Below the pieces are notes generated by a model that searched no databases, had not been told where the DNA came from, and saw only the letters and a program-made list of their open reading frames with translations. Positions 42,221-50,239 of a DNA stretch of 64,000 nt are shown here, one piece after another. Source of the DNA: CF-13 sp035279665. Lineage in GTDB: Bacteria; Chloroflexota; Dormibacteria; CF-121. Positions within the stretch are counted from its first letter, which is position 1. Each line of letters opens with the position of its first letter. The translations under genes and the position numbers were made by a program. The stretch spans positions 1-64,000 of the forward strand of contig DATEHI010000031.1 in NCBI GenBank assembly GCA_035279665.1. Reading direction: 5' to 3'.

Positions 42221-43632
42221 GGCCGCATGGCGCCACCGGGTACCACCCCGGTCCCGCCGACGGTGAGTTCTGAGATGCGGATGGTTGGCTGGCCGACGGA
42301 TACTGGAACGCCCTGGCCTTCCTTGCCGCAGGTGCCGGGGGCGAGCTTCAGGTCGTTGGCCACCATGTCGATCTTGTGCAGGGCGCGCGGCCCGTTGCCG
42401 ACGATCGTCGCGCCGCGCACCGGCCGGCCGATGCGGCCGCCCTCGATGAGGTATCCCTCGGTCACGGCGAAGACGAAGTCACCACTCGTGACATCGACCT
42501 GCCCGGCACCGAGCTTCTTGGCGTAGAGCCCCCGCGGAGTGGCCGCGATGATGTCCTCCACGGTGTGCGCGCCCGCGGCGATGAAGGTGTTCGTCATTCG
42601 CGGGATCGGCAGGTGCTGGTAGGACTGGCGACGACCATTCCCGGTGACCGGGTGGTTTTGCTGACCGGCCCGCAGCCGGTCGTACATGTAACTGACGAGG
42701 ACGCCGTCCTGGATCAGGACATTGCGGCGGGTGGGCACGCCCTCGTCGTCGACGGTCAAGGTTCCCCAGCGGCTTGGCATGGTGCCGTCGTCGATGGCCG
42801 TGACGATCGGGCTCGCGACCGCCTGGCCGATCTTGCCGGTGAAGACCGTCGATCCTTTGCCGACGAAGTCGGCTTCGAGCCCGTGCCCGCACGCTTCGTG
42901 GAAGAGAACACCGCCGAACTCGTTACCGATGATTACGGCCATCTGACCGGCGGGGGACGGCCCGGCATCGAGCAAGGCGACCGCACGCTCGGCGGCGGCG
43001 CGAGCATACTCGGCGGCCGAGGTGTCGTCGAAGAATTCGAAGCCGCGCTGCATGCCGGGCGCTTCCATCGCGGTTTGGATCTCGCCATTGCGCTCGGCAA
43101 CGGCATGCACCATGAGGCGGACGCGGGTACGCGAATCCGCATGATGGATCCCCTCCGAGGTGGCGACCAGCACCTCCTGCGAACTCTGACCATAGCCAAC
43201 CGCAACCTGTTTGACGGCGCCGCTCACGGCGCGGGCGGCCTGGTCGGCTTCGAGCAGCAGTTCGATCTTGGCCTCCGCCCCCACTGTGTCCGGCGGCACC
43301 TCGATCCGCTGCAGATTTTTCGGCGTCCCGCTCAACTCACCGAAGGCAAACTTCCCGCCACCGCGCCGCCCGATCTGCGCCGCCAGGTCGGCGGTCTTGA
43401 GCAGGCCGTCTTCCGAGAGGTCCTCGGTGTAGACGTAACTGACGGTTCCCTGGTGGATGATGCGCAACCCGGCGCCCAGATCATTGCCGGAGCTGACGCG
43501 CTGCACCTTGCTCTCCTCGACACTGATCGACTGGTTGCGCTTGCGCTCGACGAACAGCTCGACGAAATCGGCGCCAGACCGCAGCGCGTGCTTGATCACG
43601 CTGTCCACGAGTGACTGCTCGAGCAGGGGCAT
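42217..43632 (-). CDS. tldD: TldD metalloprotease subunit
   Basis: 471 residues from ATG 43632. The zinc site is GVLFHEACGHGLEADF (HExxxH), and DDEGVPTRRNVLIQDGVLVS and TCGKEGQGVPVSVGQPTIRI are typical. TldD carries the active site of the TldD/TldE protease. TACACT lies 7 nt before ATG 43632, which supports this start over TTG 43677. tldD-tldE and probably the CynX-like gene form an operon. Confidence 0.94.
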   Translation of the reverse strand: MPLLEQSLVDSVIKHALRSGADFVELFVERKRNQSISVEESKVQRVSSGNDLGAGLRIIHQGTVSYVYTEDLSEDGLLKTADLAAQIGRRGGGKFAFGELSGTPKNLQRIEVPPDTVGAEAKIELLLEADQAARAVSGAVKQVAVGYGQSSQEVLVATSEGIHHADSRTRVRLMVHAVAERNGEIQTAMEAPGMQRGFEFFDDTSAAEYARAAAERAVALLDAGPSPAGQMAVIIGNEFGGVLFHEACGHGLEADFVGKGSTVFTGKIGQAVASPIVTAIDDGTMPSRWGTLTVDDEGVPTRRNVLIQDGVLVSYMYDRLRAGQQNHPVTGNGRRQSYQHLPIPRMTNTFIAAGAHTVEDIIAATPRGLYAKKLGAGQVDVTSGDFVFAVTEGYLIEGGRIGRPVRGATIVGNGPRALHKIDMVANDLKLAPGTCGKEGQGVPVSVGQPTIRISELTVGGTGVVPGGAMRP

Positions 43633-43639
43633 CTCGAAG

Positions 43640-43645
43640 AGTGTA
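43640..43645 (-). promoter_or_regulatory. -10 box of tldD (leaderless)
   Basis: TACACT on the minus strand, 7 nt before ATG 43632. Confidence 0.45.
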
Positions 43646-43679
43646 GCGGGCTGTTTCCCTTTACCTTTGGTGAGCAAGG

Positions 43680-44936
43680 TCAGGTTGGGGGGTTCACCAC
43701 GGGTTCGCGGACCCGCACGATCACCCAGAGCCCGAGCAGCGCCAGCACCCCGCCGGTGGCGATGAAGATCGAGGGATAGCCGAAGCTGGCCGCCAGCGTC
43801 GCTCCGAGCAGCGGCCCGATCGCATTGCCGACCGCAGTCGCACTGCTGGTCAGCCCATAGGCCGAGCCGCGAAGCTCGGGCGGCGTCGAAAGACCGACGA
43901 TGGCGTTGGTCGCCGGGATCAGCACACCGAAAAAGATGCCGAGCCCGGCGCGCAACAGCAGAAACTGGCCGATGTTCTTCACGAAGGCCTGCGGCAGAAA
44001 GAAGAGGGCGGCACCGAAGCAGGCGAGGATCAGGATCCGCCGGTAACCCGAGCGATCGACGAGGCGGCTGTAGAAGAGGGCGGCCAGCGCGCTGAAGACC
44101 GCCGTCGCCCCGAACGCCAGGCCGGCATAGAGCTTGACCGGGTCGGTAGCCGACGAGAGACGCTCGACGAACAACGGCAGGATGGGGAACACGATGGCCG
44201 AGCTCAGCTGAACCATGAGCAGCGTGACCATCAGAGGCATCAGGACCGGCGAGCGCAGCCCGATGCCCACCGTCTTGAAGAAACCCGGCCGCTTCACCAT
44301 CGACGGCGGCGTGAAATGCTCGTGGACGAACTGCCAGACGAAGATCCCGGCGATCGCCAGCATCGCGCCGGCGACGAAGAACGTGCCGCGGATGCCAACG
44401 GCCTGGGCGATCAGACCGCCGAGCACCGGGCCAGCCGAGATGCCCACGTAGACGCTGGTCTGGAGGAGCCCCATGCTCCAGGCGAGCCGCTCGCGCGGCA
44501 CGATGCCCGCCACCAACGCGGTCGCTGCCGCGATCGTGCCGGTGAACACGCCCTGGAGGATGCGCAGGACGAGGAACTGCTCCACGTTTTGCACCAGCCC
44601 CATCAGGGCGATGATCAGCCCGCCGATCAGCATGGAGCGAAGCACCATGAGCTTGCGGCCGTGGCGGTCAGCAAGGGCGCCCCAGATCGGGCTGAAGATG
44701 GCGAGCGAAATGCCAGTGCTGGCGACCAGCGCGCCGGACCAGAAGACGACCGCGCCGTCCGGCCTCACCCCAATTTCCTTGAGGTAGAGCGGAAGAAACG
44801 GCAGCACGAATCCGAAGGCGAGCATGGCGGTCGCCTGCGCCACGCAGGTGACGTAGAGGCTGGTCCGCCAGCTGGGACTCAGCAGGCCGGACACATGACT
44901 CGGCGGAGCCGGGATCAATCGAGGCCGAAATCTCAC
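43680..44936 (-). CDS. MFS efflux transporter
   Basis: 418 residues, twelve helices. Motif A is GALADRHGRKLMV between helices 2 and 3, and motif C-like GISAGPVLGGLIAQ lies in helix 5, which marks drug:H+ antiporters of the TetA/MdtG type. LVDRSGYRRILI is the repeat of motif A in the second half. Substrate unknown. GTG 44936 has GAGG 5 nt upstream. Confidence 0.9.
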   Translation of the reverse strand: MRFRPRLIPAPPSHVSGLLSPSWRTSLYVTCVAQATAMLAFGFVLPFLPLYLKEIGVRPDGAVVFWSGALVASTGISLAIFSPIWGALADRHGRKLMVLRSMLIGGLIIALMGLVQNVEQFLVLRILQGVFTGTIAAATALVAGIVPRERLAWSMGLLQTSVYVGISAGPVLGGLIAQAVGIRGTFFVAGAMLAIAGIFVWQFVHEHFTPPSMVKRPGFFKTVGIGLRSPVLMPLMVTLLMVQLSSAIVFPILPLFVERLSSATDPVKLYAGLAFGATAVFSALAALFYSRLVDRSGYRRILILACFGAALFFLPQAFVKNIGQFLLLRAGLGIFFGVLIPATNAIVGLSTPPELRGSAYGLTSSATAVGNAIGPLLGATLAASFGYPSIFIATGGVLALLGLWVIVRVREPVVNPPT

Positions 44937-44973
44937 GTCAGCCTCGTCGCGTCAGGGTTACTAAGACCGCGGG

Positions 44974-45966
44974 TTAGCCGGCGCCCTTCGCGTAGCTATG
45001 AAGGCCAACGATCCAGAGGTTGACGGCGTAGAGCGTGATCATGATCGAGATGAAGCCCGCCGTCGCGATCAGCGCCGTGCGCCGCCCGCGCCAGGCGCGA
45101 AGACTGTGCGAGTGGAGGTAGATCGCATAGATGATCCAGGTGATGGCCGCCCAGGTCTCCTTCGGGTCCCAACCCCACCAGCGGCCCCAGGCATGCTCGC
45201 CCCAGATAGCGCCGGCCATCGTGCCGAATGTCCAGATCGGGAAGCCGAGCAAGATGGCACGGAAGGTCAACCGGTCGAGCGTTTCCAGCGAGGGCAGACG
45301 GGCGGCGATCGCCGAACCGTTCAACCACGACTTCGCGCTAGCGCTGCGGTCCTTGACCAGGTAGAGCCCGGCGAAGACGAAGCTCGAAACCAGGATGCCG
45401 GAGGAGGCCATCATGCTGGAGACGTGGATCTTCAGCCAGTAACTCTGCAAGGCGGGCACGAGCGGCTCCGGTGACTGGTAAAGGCCGTAGCCGATCCCCA
45501 TCAAGGCGACGACTACGAAGAGGGCGACACCGCCACCGAGCGACGCCACCGGCCAGCGGATCGTCATCAGCAAGAAGACCGTGACCGCGACCAGCGACAG
45601 CATCGAGCTGTACTCGTACATGTTGGCGAGCGGGTAGTGGCCATCCGCAAAGCCGCGCGTGACGATCGCGCCAAGGTGGAGCACCGCGCCCGGGCCGACC
45701 AGCGCGATCCCGACCCAGCGCAGCGCCTCGGTGCGGTACGCGAAGAAGGCGAAGTAGAAGAACATGCCGCCGACGTAGAGGCCCATCGCGGCGAAATACA
45801 GGTGCAGCGACAGATCGGCCACGTTGCCCCGAGCCAGATCGCCGCGCACGAGGGTGAAGGCCAGCAGGTAAAAAGCGAGCGGAACGAACCGCCACAGGAC
45901 CGGCCCGCGCCGGCGGGCGACGCTTGTCGCTGCGGTCACCGGTTCGTTGACCGTGATGCGGGCCAT
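44974..45966 (-). CDS. ccsA: cytochrome c biogenesis protein CcsA/ResC-type
   Basis: 330 residues, eight helices. The tryptophan-rich heme-handling motif is WGRWWGWDPKETWA; His residues in ALQSYWLKIHVSSMM, LHLGAIVTRG and YLHSHSLRA are the likely heme ligands. System II heme lyase: it delivers heme to apocytochromes such as the triheme protein at 15027-16043. Its partner ResB/Ccs1 is not in the window. The start lies 1 nt after the stop of the GltD-like gene. Confidence 0.93.
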   Translation of the reverse strand: MARITVNEPVTAATSVARRRGPVLWRFVPLAFYLLAFTLVRGDLARGNVADLSLHLYFAAMGLYVGGMFFYFAFFAYRTEALRWVGIALVGPGAVLHLGAIVTRGFADGHYPLANMYEYSSMLSLVAVTVFLLMTIRWPVASLGGGVALFVVVALMGIGYGLYQSPEPLVPALQSYWLKIHVSSMMASSGILVSSFVFAGLYLVKDRSASAKSWLNGSAIAARLPSLETLDRLTFRAILLGFPIWTFGTMAGAIWGEHAWGRWWGWDPKETWAAITWIIYAIYLHSHSLRAWRGRRTALIATAGFISIMITLYAVNLWIVGLHSYAKGAG

Positions 45967-45967
45967 G

Positions 45968-48187
45968 TCAGACCCCTGCCTTCGCCGCGACCTTCCCGCC
46001 GGACGCGACCAGGGTCAGCGGAATCATCTGCATCGCGTCATCGCGGAAGCGCACCCGCTGGAACGTGATGCAGTTGACGGGGCAATGGTCTTCGCAGATC
46101 CGGCAGTTCGTGCAGCGATCGTAGTTGACGAGGATCTTGCCGGATTTGCCCCCGAACTCCTCGCCGAGCACCGTGTTGCAGATCTCGACGAAGCCACCGC
46201 TCGAGGTGTCGCGGTTTTCGCCGGTGACGACGACGTCCAGTGCCTTCTCGGGACAGACGTCGTCGCAGGCGCCGCAGAGGATGCAAGTCGACTCGTCCAC
46301 ATGGTGGACGGTGTCGCACTGGAAGCAGCGCAGCGCGGCGGTGATCGCCTGCTCATCGTTCCAGGGCAGTTCCACCGGCGTCATGTCCATCCGCTTCTCG
46401 GCCGGAAGGATGGGCGGCTCCTCGCGCAGGTAGTAGTCCGCCTCGCGGTGGTCGTCGGTCGATTCGATGACGGTCAGCGGCTTGGCATCGCGCGGAACTG
46501 AAGCCCCGATGAACTCGTTGATCGAGCGCGCGGCCCGGTGTCCCCAGGCGACGGCATCGACGATGAACGAGGGTCCCTGGACGCAGTCGCCGCCGGCGAA
46601 CAGCTTCGCCACCTTGGTGTGCGCGCCAGTGTCGGCCTCCAACAATTTGCGCGGCGTCAATGGCACGCCCTGGTCCTGGGGGAAATCCATGATCTGGCCC
46701 GACGCGAAGATCGCATACCGGCAGGGGATTACGTGCTCGGTCCCCGGCAGTTTCTGCACGGTGTTGATCAGCAGCTTGCCACTCTCCGGATCGAACTCCA
46801 GCTTGTTCTCGTCGACCCGGATGAACTCGACGCCGGTGACGTGGCCGCTCGAATCCGCCTTGATCGCGTTCACGATGACACCGGTGTGCAGCGTCAAGCC
46901 GATCTCGCGGGCTTCCACCAGCTCGTTGCCGAAGGCGGGCAGACGGTCGGCGGGTTCGATCGAGACCATCCACACCTTGCGTGCCCCACTCTTGATCGAG
47001 GTCTGCGCGGCATCGGTGGCGACCGCGCCACCGCCGATGACGACCACGTCGCCGCCACGCGGAAAATTGTCCGGGACGATGTCGTACGACCGTACCCGCA
47101 GGAATTCCATGGCCGAGATCACCTCGGGCAAATCGGAGCCGGGCACCGGGAGGATACGCCCGGTCATCATGCCCACCGAGAGGAAGACAGCGTCGTAGTC
47201 GTTGAGCAGTTGCTCGACCTTGATGTCCTTACCCACATTCGCGTTGACGTGGACGTTGACGCCCATGTCGACGATCATCTGGATCTCCCAGAGCAGCTGG
47301 TCGTGATCGAAACGGAAGTGCGGGATGCTGGCCGAGAGCAAGCCTCCGAGCTTGGCTTCTCGCTCGTAGAGCTCGACCCCGTATCCCATGAGGCGGAGGT
47401 CCTGCGCGGCGGTCATCCCCGCCGGCCCGGAACCGACGACGGCGACCCGCTTGCCATTCTCCGGCGCGCGCTGCCAGTCGATCCGCACCCGGCGAGCCCA
47501 GGCATAGTCCGTGGCAAAGCGCTTGAGCGATTTGATGGAGACCGCGTTCTCCGGTCCCTGCACCCAGCCGCGCTTGCAGTCGGTCTCGCAGGGATGGTTG
47601 CACAGGCGGCCGAGCATCGATGGAAACGGGTTGGTCTCATGGATCACGAGCCAGGAATCGAGATAGCGGCCCTGCGAGACGTAGTCGACGTAAGCGGCGA
47701 TGTCCTGGTGGATCGGACAGGCGCGCTGGCAGGGCGAGACCGGGACGTTGAGACCGAGGTCCCGGCGGCCGGCGAACACCTTGTTCGAGGCCGTGTCAGT
47801 CGTCGTCTTGCCGATCTCATCGAGCACCTCGTGAGCGCTCACCACCCCTACCGTCTTCGAGGTCTTCCTGAAGAGGGGGCCCTCGTCTTCCGTCATGAGC
47901 ACGACCGGCGTGTCCTCTCGGTACATGATGTCTGCGCCGGACTCCAGCGAATCGGCGACATTGCGTCCCGGCAGCGGCCGGCGCATGTACTGCTCGACCG
48001 GCCCAGCGCCGTCGGCGAAGGCCGCGAGGGCTTCGCGATGTCCGAACAGGCCGACGAAGACGCCGTTCTTCACCACCAGCAGCGCGTCGGCACGCGAGGC
48101 GGCCAGCTGCTTGACGGCGTCGGCGGCACTTACCTCGGCCGGGCAGGTCGGCCCGATCGGTTGCAGGACTCGGCTGAGCGTCGGCAT
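45968..48187 (-). CDS. CBS - GltD-like FAD/NAD(P) oxidoreductase - ferredoxin fusion
   Basis: 739 residues from ATG 48187. Residues about 5-110 form a CBS-type regulatory domain (ADAVKQLAASRADALLVVKN). Then follows the GltD-type N-terminal 4Fe-4S region (CQRACPIHQDIAAYVDYVSQ, CNHPCETDCKRG), the FAD Rossmann motif VAVVGSGPAGMTAAQDL and the NAD(P) motif VVVIGGGAVATDAA. The end is a two-cluster ferredoxin: CILCGACDDVCPEKAL and CTNCRICEDHCPVNCI. It should pass electrons between NAD(P)H and ferredoxin-type carriers, like NfnB or the pyridine-nucleotide subunit of glutamate synthase, under nucleotide control through CBS. No GltB is adjacent. Confidence 0.9.
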   Translation of the reverse strand: MPTLSRVLQPIGPTCPAEVSAADAVKQLAASRADALLVVKNGVFVGLFGHREALAAFADGAGPVEQYMRRPLPGRNVADSLESGADIMYREDTPVVLMTEDEGPLFRKTSKTVGVVSAHEVLDEIGKTTTDTASNKVFAGRRDLGLNVPVSPCQRACPIHQDIAAYVDYVSQGRYLDSWLVIHETNPFPSMLGRLCNHPCETDCKRGWVQGPENAVSIKSLKRFATDYAWARRVRIDWQRAPENGKRVAVVGSGPAGMTAAQDLRLMGYGVELYEREAKLGGLLSASIPHFRFDHDQLLWEIQMIVDMGVNVHVNANVGKDIKVEQLLNDYDAVFLSVGMMTGRILPVPGSDLPEVISAMEFLRVRSYDIVPDNFPRGGDVVVIGGGAVATDAAQTSIKSGARKVWMVSIEPADRLPAFGNELVEAREIGLTLHTGVIVNAIKADSSGHVTGVEFIRVDENKLEFDPESGKLLINTVQKLPGTEHVIPCRYAIFASGQIMDFPQDQGVPLTPRKLLEADTGAHTKVAKLFAGGDCVQGPSFIVDAVAWGHRAARSINEFIGASVPRDAKPLTVIESTDDHREADYYLREEPPILPAEKRMDMTPVELPWNDEQAITAALRCFQCDTVHHVDESTCILCGACDDVCPEKALDVVVTGENRDTSSGGFVEICNTVLGEEFGGKSGKILVNYDRCTNCRICEDHCPVNCITFQRVRFRDDAMQMIPLTLVASGGKVAAKAGV

Positions 48188-48579
48188 CAGGCGGCCGCCA
48201 TCGCGTGGGCGACGTCGCGCGCCGTCAGGGCGCCGACCGGCATGCCGGCAGGAGTGGTCACTAAAATCACCTGCCGCCCACTTTCGCGCAGCAGGCGCAC
48301 CGCTTGCGCGAGCGGCGCTTCGGGACGCACCTCCGGCAAGGGGGTCCGGACGATGTCGGCCGCGCGGGCGCCCAGCTGGGCGCTCACATAGCGTTGCAGG
48401 ATGTCCAAATAGGAAACGTAACCCAGGCTGCGCTGGTCGACGATGACGGGCAGCTCGTAGACCCGGTTTTGGGCCATCATCCTGGCCGCCTGGGCCAGGC
48501 TGGTGCTGGGGAAGCAGAACGCGAACTGGCCGGACATCGCCTGCTCGACCGTGCGCGCGTCCCGGAGCGCCGTGGGCAT
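48187..48579 (-). CDS. CBS-domain pair protein
   Basis: 130 residues from ATG 48579. Two CBS motifs (SLAQAARMMAQNRVYELPVI; PLAQAVRLLRESGRQVILVT) fold as one Bateman module that binds adenine nucleotides. The stop overlaps the start of the GltD-like fusion (TGATG), whose own N-terminus is CBS-like, so the two may join as a regulatory unit. TATAAT ends 7 nt before ATG 48579. Confidence 0.88.
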   Translation of the reverse strand: MPTALRDARTVEQAMSGQFAFCFPSTSLAQAARMMAQNRVYELPVIVDQRSLGYVSYLDILQRYVSAQLGARAADIVRTPLPEVRPEAPLAQAVRLLRESGRQVILVTTPAGMPVGALTARDVAHAMAAA

Positions 48580-48586
48580 CGCCAAA

Positions 48587-48592
48587 ATTATA
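48587..48592 (-). promoter_or_regulatory. consensus -10 box of the CBS/GltD operon (leaderless)
   Basis: Perfect TATAAT on the minus strand, 7 nt before ATG 48579; no -35 is visible and no Shine-Dalgarno. Confidence 0.55.
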
Positions 48593-48691
48593 GGTGGGCA
48601 CTCCCTCTGAGCCGCCCGTCATCCTCCCGGCAGCCGACTGTAACGACGGCGTGACGGGTCCGGAGGCAGTCGCTCGTTATACCAGACGGAG

Positions 48692-48967
48692 TTGGCCAAG
48701 AACATCGCGCCGTCGTCGACGTCTGATCTGGACCTGCCCCGCAATCTGGGCGGCTTTCGCGCCCGCATCCATCTCCCCTACCGCAGCGGCATCTACCGCG
48801 TGATCCGCATGTTCGGCATGGTCACCCTGCTCGCCTCCACCCTCGGGCTCCTGGCCGCGGTGGCCGGCCTTCCCATCAACTGGTTGAGCATGCTGCTCGC
48901 CCTGCTCGCCAGCCTGATCCTGATCGGCTTCAGCGTCCGGCCCAGCTTGCGCAAGCCGAAGTTTTAG
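48692..48967 (+). CDS. small two-helix membrane protein
   Basis: 91 residues from TTG 48692. A soluble start (DLDLPRNLGGFRARIHLPYR) precedes two helices (MFGMVTLLASTLGLLAAVAG and LLALLASLILIGFSV) and a basic tail. TATACC lies 8 nt before the TTG. Function unknown; divergent from the CBS/GltD operon. Confidence 0.6.
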   Translation: MAKNIAPSSTSDLDLPRNLGGFRARIHLPYRSGIYRVIRMFGMVTLLASTLGLLAAVAGLPINWLSMLLALLASLILIGFSVRPSLRKPKF

Positions 48968-48972
48968 ATACG

Positions 48973-49012
48973 TCTCAAACGCTCGTGTGGCACTAAAGCG
49001 CCACTCGCGTGG
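48973..49012 (+). repeat. dispersed palindromic repeat, copy B (intergenic)
   Basis: Shares CTCAAACGCTCGT, TGGCAC and GCGCCACTCGCGT with copies A and C, with one changed base between the first two blocks and two bases lost before the third. GTGGC and GCCAC can pair across an 8-nt loop. It sits between two convergent genes, 5 nt after the stop of the membrane-protein gene. Confidence 0.6.
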
Positions 49013-49027
49013 CGCGACGCCCCGGTT

Positions 49028-50212
49028 CTAGTCTGGCTGCAGGAGCCGCAGCACGGCCGCCGACATGACCTGAAAGCCGACGGGCAGGCACCGCTCATCG
49101 ATCCGGAACTCCGGCGTGTGATGGACGACCGGCGGTCCTTCGGGCGCCCCGCCAACGATGAAGAAGCAACCGGGGCGCGCCTCGAGGAAGTAGGCAAAGT
49201 CCTCCGCCACCATCTGCGGCTCCAAGGACACCACTGCCGCTTTGCCCAGGACGCTGCTGGCGGCTTCGATAACCAACTCCGCCATCGCGGGATCGTTGAT
49301 GACGGGTGGCGTTCCCGAGTTGTGCTGGAATTCGCTGCGGCCTCGCAGGGCGCCGGTGATCCCCTCGGCCACCTGCGCGATGCGCGCCAGGAGGAGCGCT
49401 CGGAGCTCCGCGTCGAACGTTCGCAACGTACCCTGGATCACGACCTCGCCGGCCACGATGTTGGAGGCGGTGCCGCCGTGCACGCTGCCGAGGGTGATCA
49501 CCGCGGGCGCGACCGGAGACGTCTCTCGGCTGACCAGCGTCTGCAGCGCCATCACCACCTCCGCGGCGATCACGACCGCATCGACCGTCAGGTGGGGCTG
49601 GGCCCCGTGACCGCTTCGTCCCCGAATGGTCAGCGTGAACATGTCCGCGCTCGCCATCACGATGCCGCGAGGCACCGCGACCTGACCAGTCCGGAGCGGT
49701 GACCACACGTGCAGGCCGATGACGCGGTCGATGCCGTCAAGGACCCCAGCGTCGATCATCGGCTTCGCGCCGCCTGCCCGCTCCTCCGCCGGTTGAAAGG
49801 CAAAGCGAACCATCCCCGGTAGCTCCTGCCGCCGCTCGGCAAGCCAGCGGGCCAACTCCAGGGCGATTGCCATATGGACGTCGTGGCCACAGGCATGCAT
49901 CACACCAACGTGCGTCGAGCGGAAGGGCACATCCGAGGTTTCCGTGAGCGGCAGGCCATCCATGTCGGCCCGGACCAATACCGAGCGCCCCGGGCGCTCC
50001 CCATGGAACTCGGCCACGACCCCGGTGCCGCCGACCCCCCGGGTCAACTTGTCGGCCCCGAGTGCCTTCAGCCGCTCACCGATGTAGTGCGCCGTCTCAT
50101 CCTCTTTGAAACTCAGCTCAGGAGAGGCGTGTAGTTCGCGTCGATGCGTGATGAGGTGCTGTGTGGTGGCGGCGTCGACTTCACGCACAGCGGGCGGCGG
50201 CTTCGAGGCCAT
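49028..50212 (-). CDS. M20 family amidohydrolase/peptidase
   Basis: 394 residues from ATG 50212 (ATG 50221 is also possible). Metal motifs: VLVRADMDGLPL, MHACGHDVHMAIAL, FQPAEERAGGAKPMID and PQMVAEDFAYFLE; the lid domain has GRSGHGAQPHLTVDAVV. Family members cleave N-acyl amino acids, hippurate, N-acetyl-diaminopimelate or indole-acetyl amino acids; the substrate is open. Divergent from ligD with a gap of only about 20-30 bp. Confidence 0.92.
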   Translation of the reverse strand: MASKPPPAVREVDAATTQHLITHRRELHASPELSFKEDETAHYIGERLKALGADKLTRGVGGTGVVAEFHGERPGRSVLVRADMDGLPLTETSDVPFRSTHVGVMHACGHDVHMAIALELARWLAERRQELPGMVRFAFQPAEERAGGAKPMIDAGVLDGIDRVIGLHVWSPLRTGQVAVPRGIVMASADMFTLTIRGRSGHGAQPHLTVDAVVIAAEVVMALQTLVSRETSPVAPAVITLGSVHGGTASNIVAGEVVIQGTLRTFDAELRALLLARIAQVAEGITGALRGRSEFQHNSGTPPVINDPAMAELVIEAASSVLGKAAVVSLEPQMVAEDFAYFLEARPGCFFIVGGAPEGPPVVHHTPEFRIDERCLPVGFQVMSAAVLRLLQPD

Positions 50213-50239
50213 CGAAAGCATTCTGTCAAACTGAATTCG

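Noticed and set aside
46538..48391. 617-codon plus-strand frame opposite the GltD-like gene
   Set aside because: Shadow frame; the minus-strand gene has complete flavin and Fe-S motifs.
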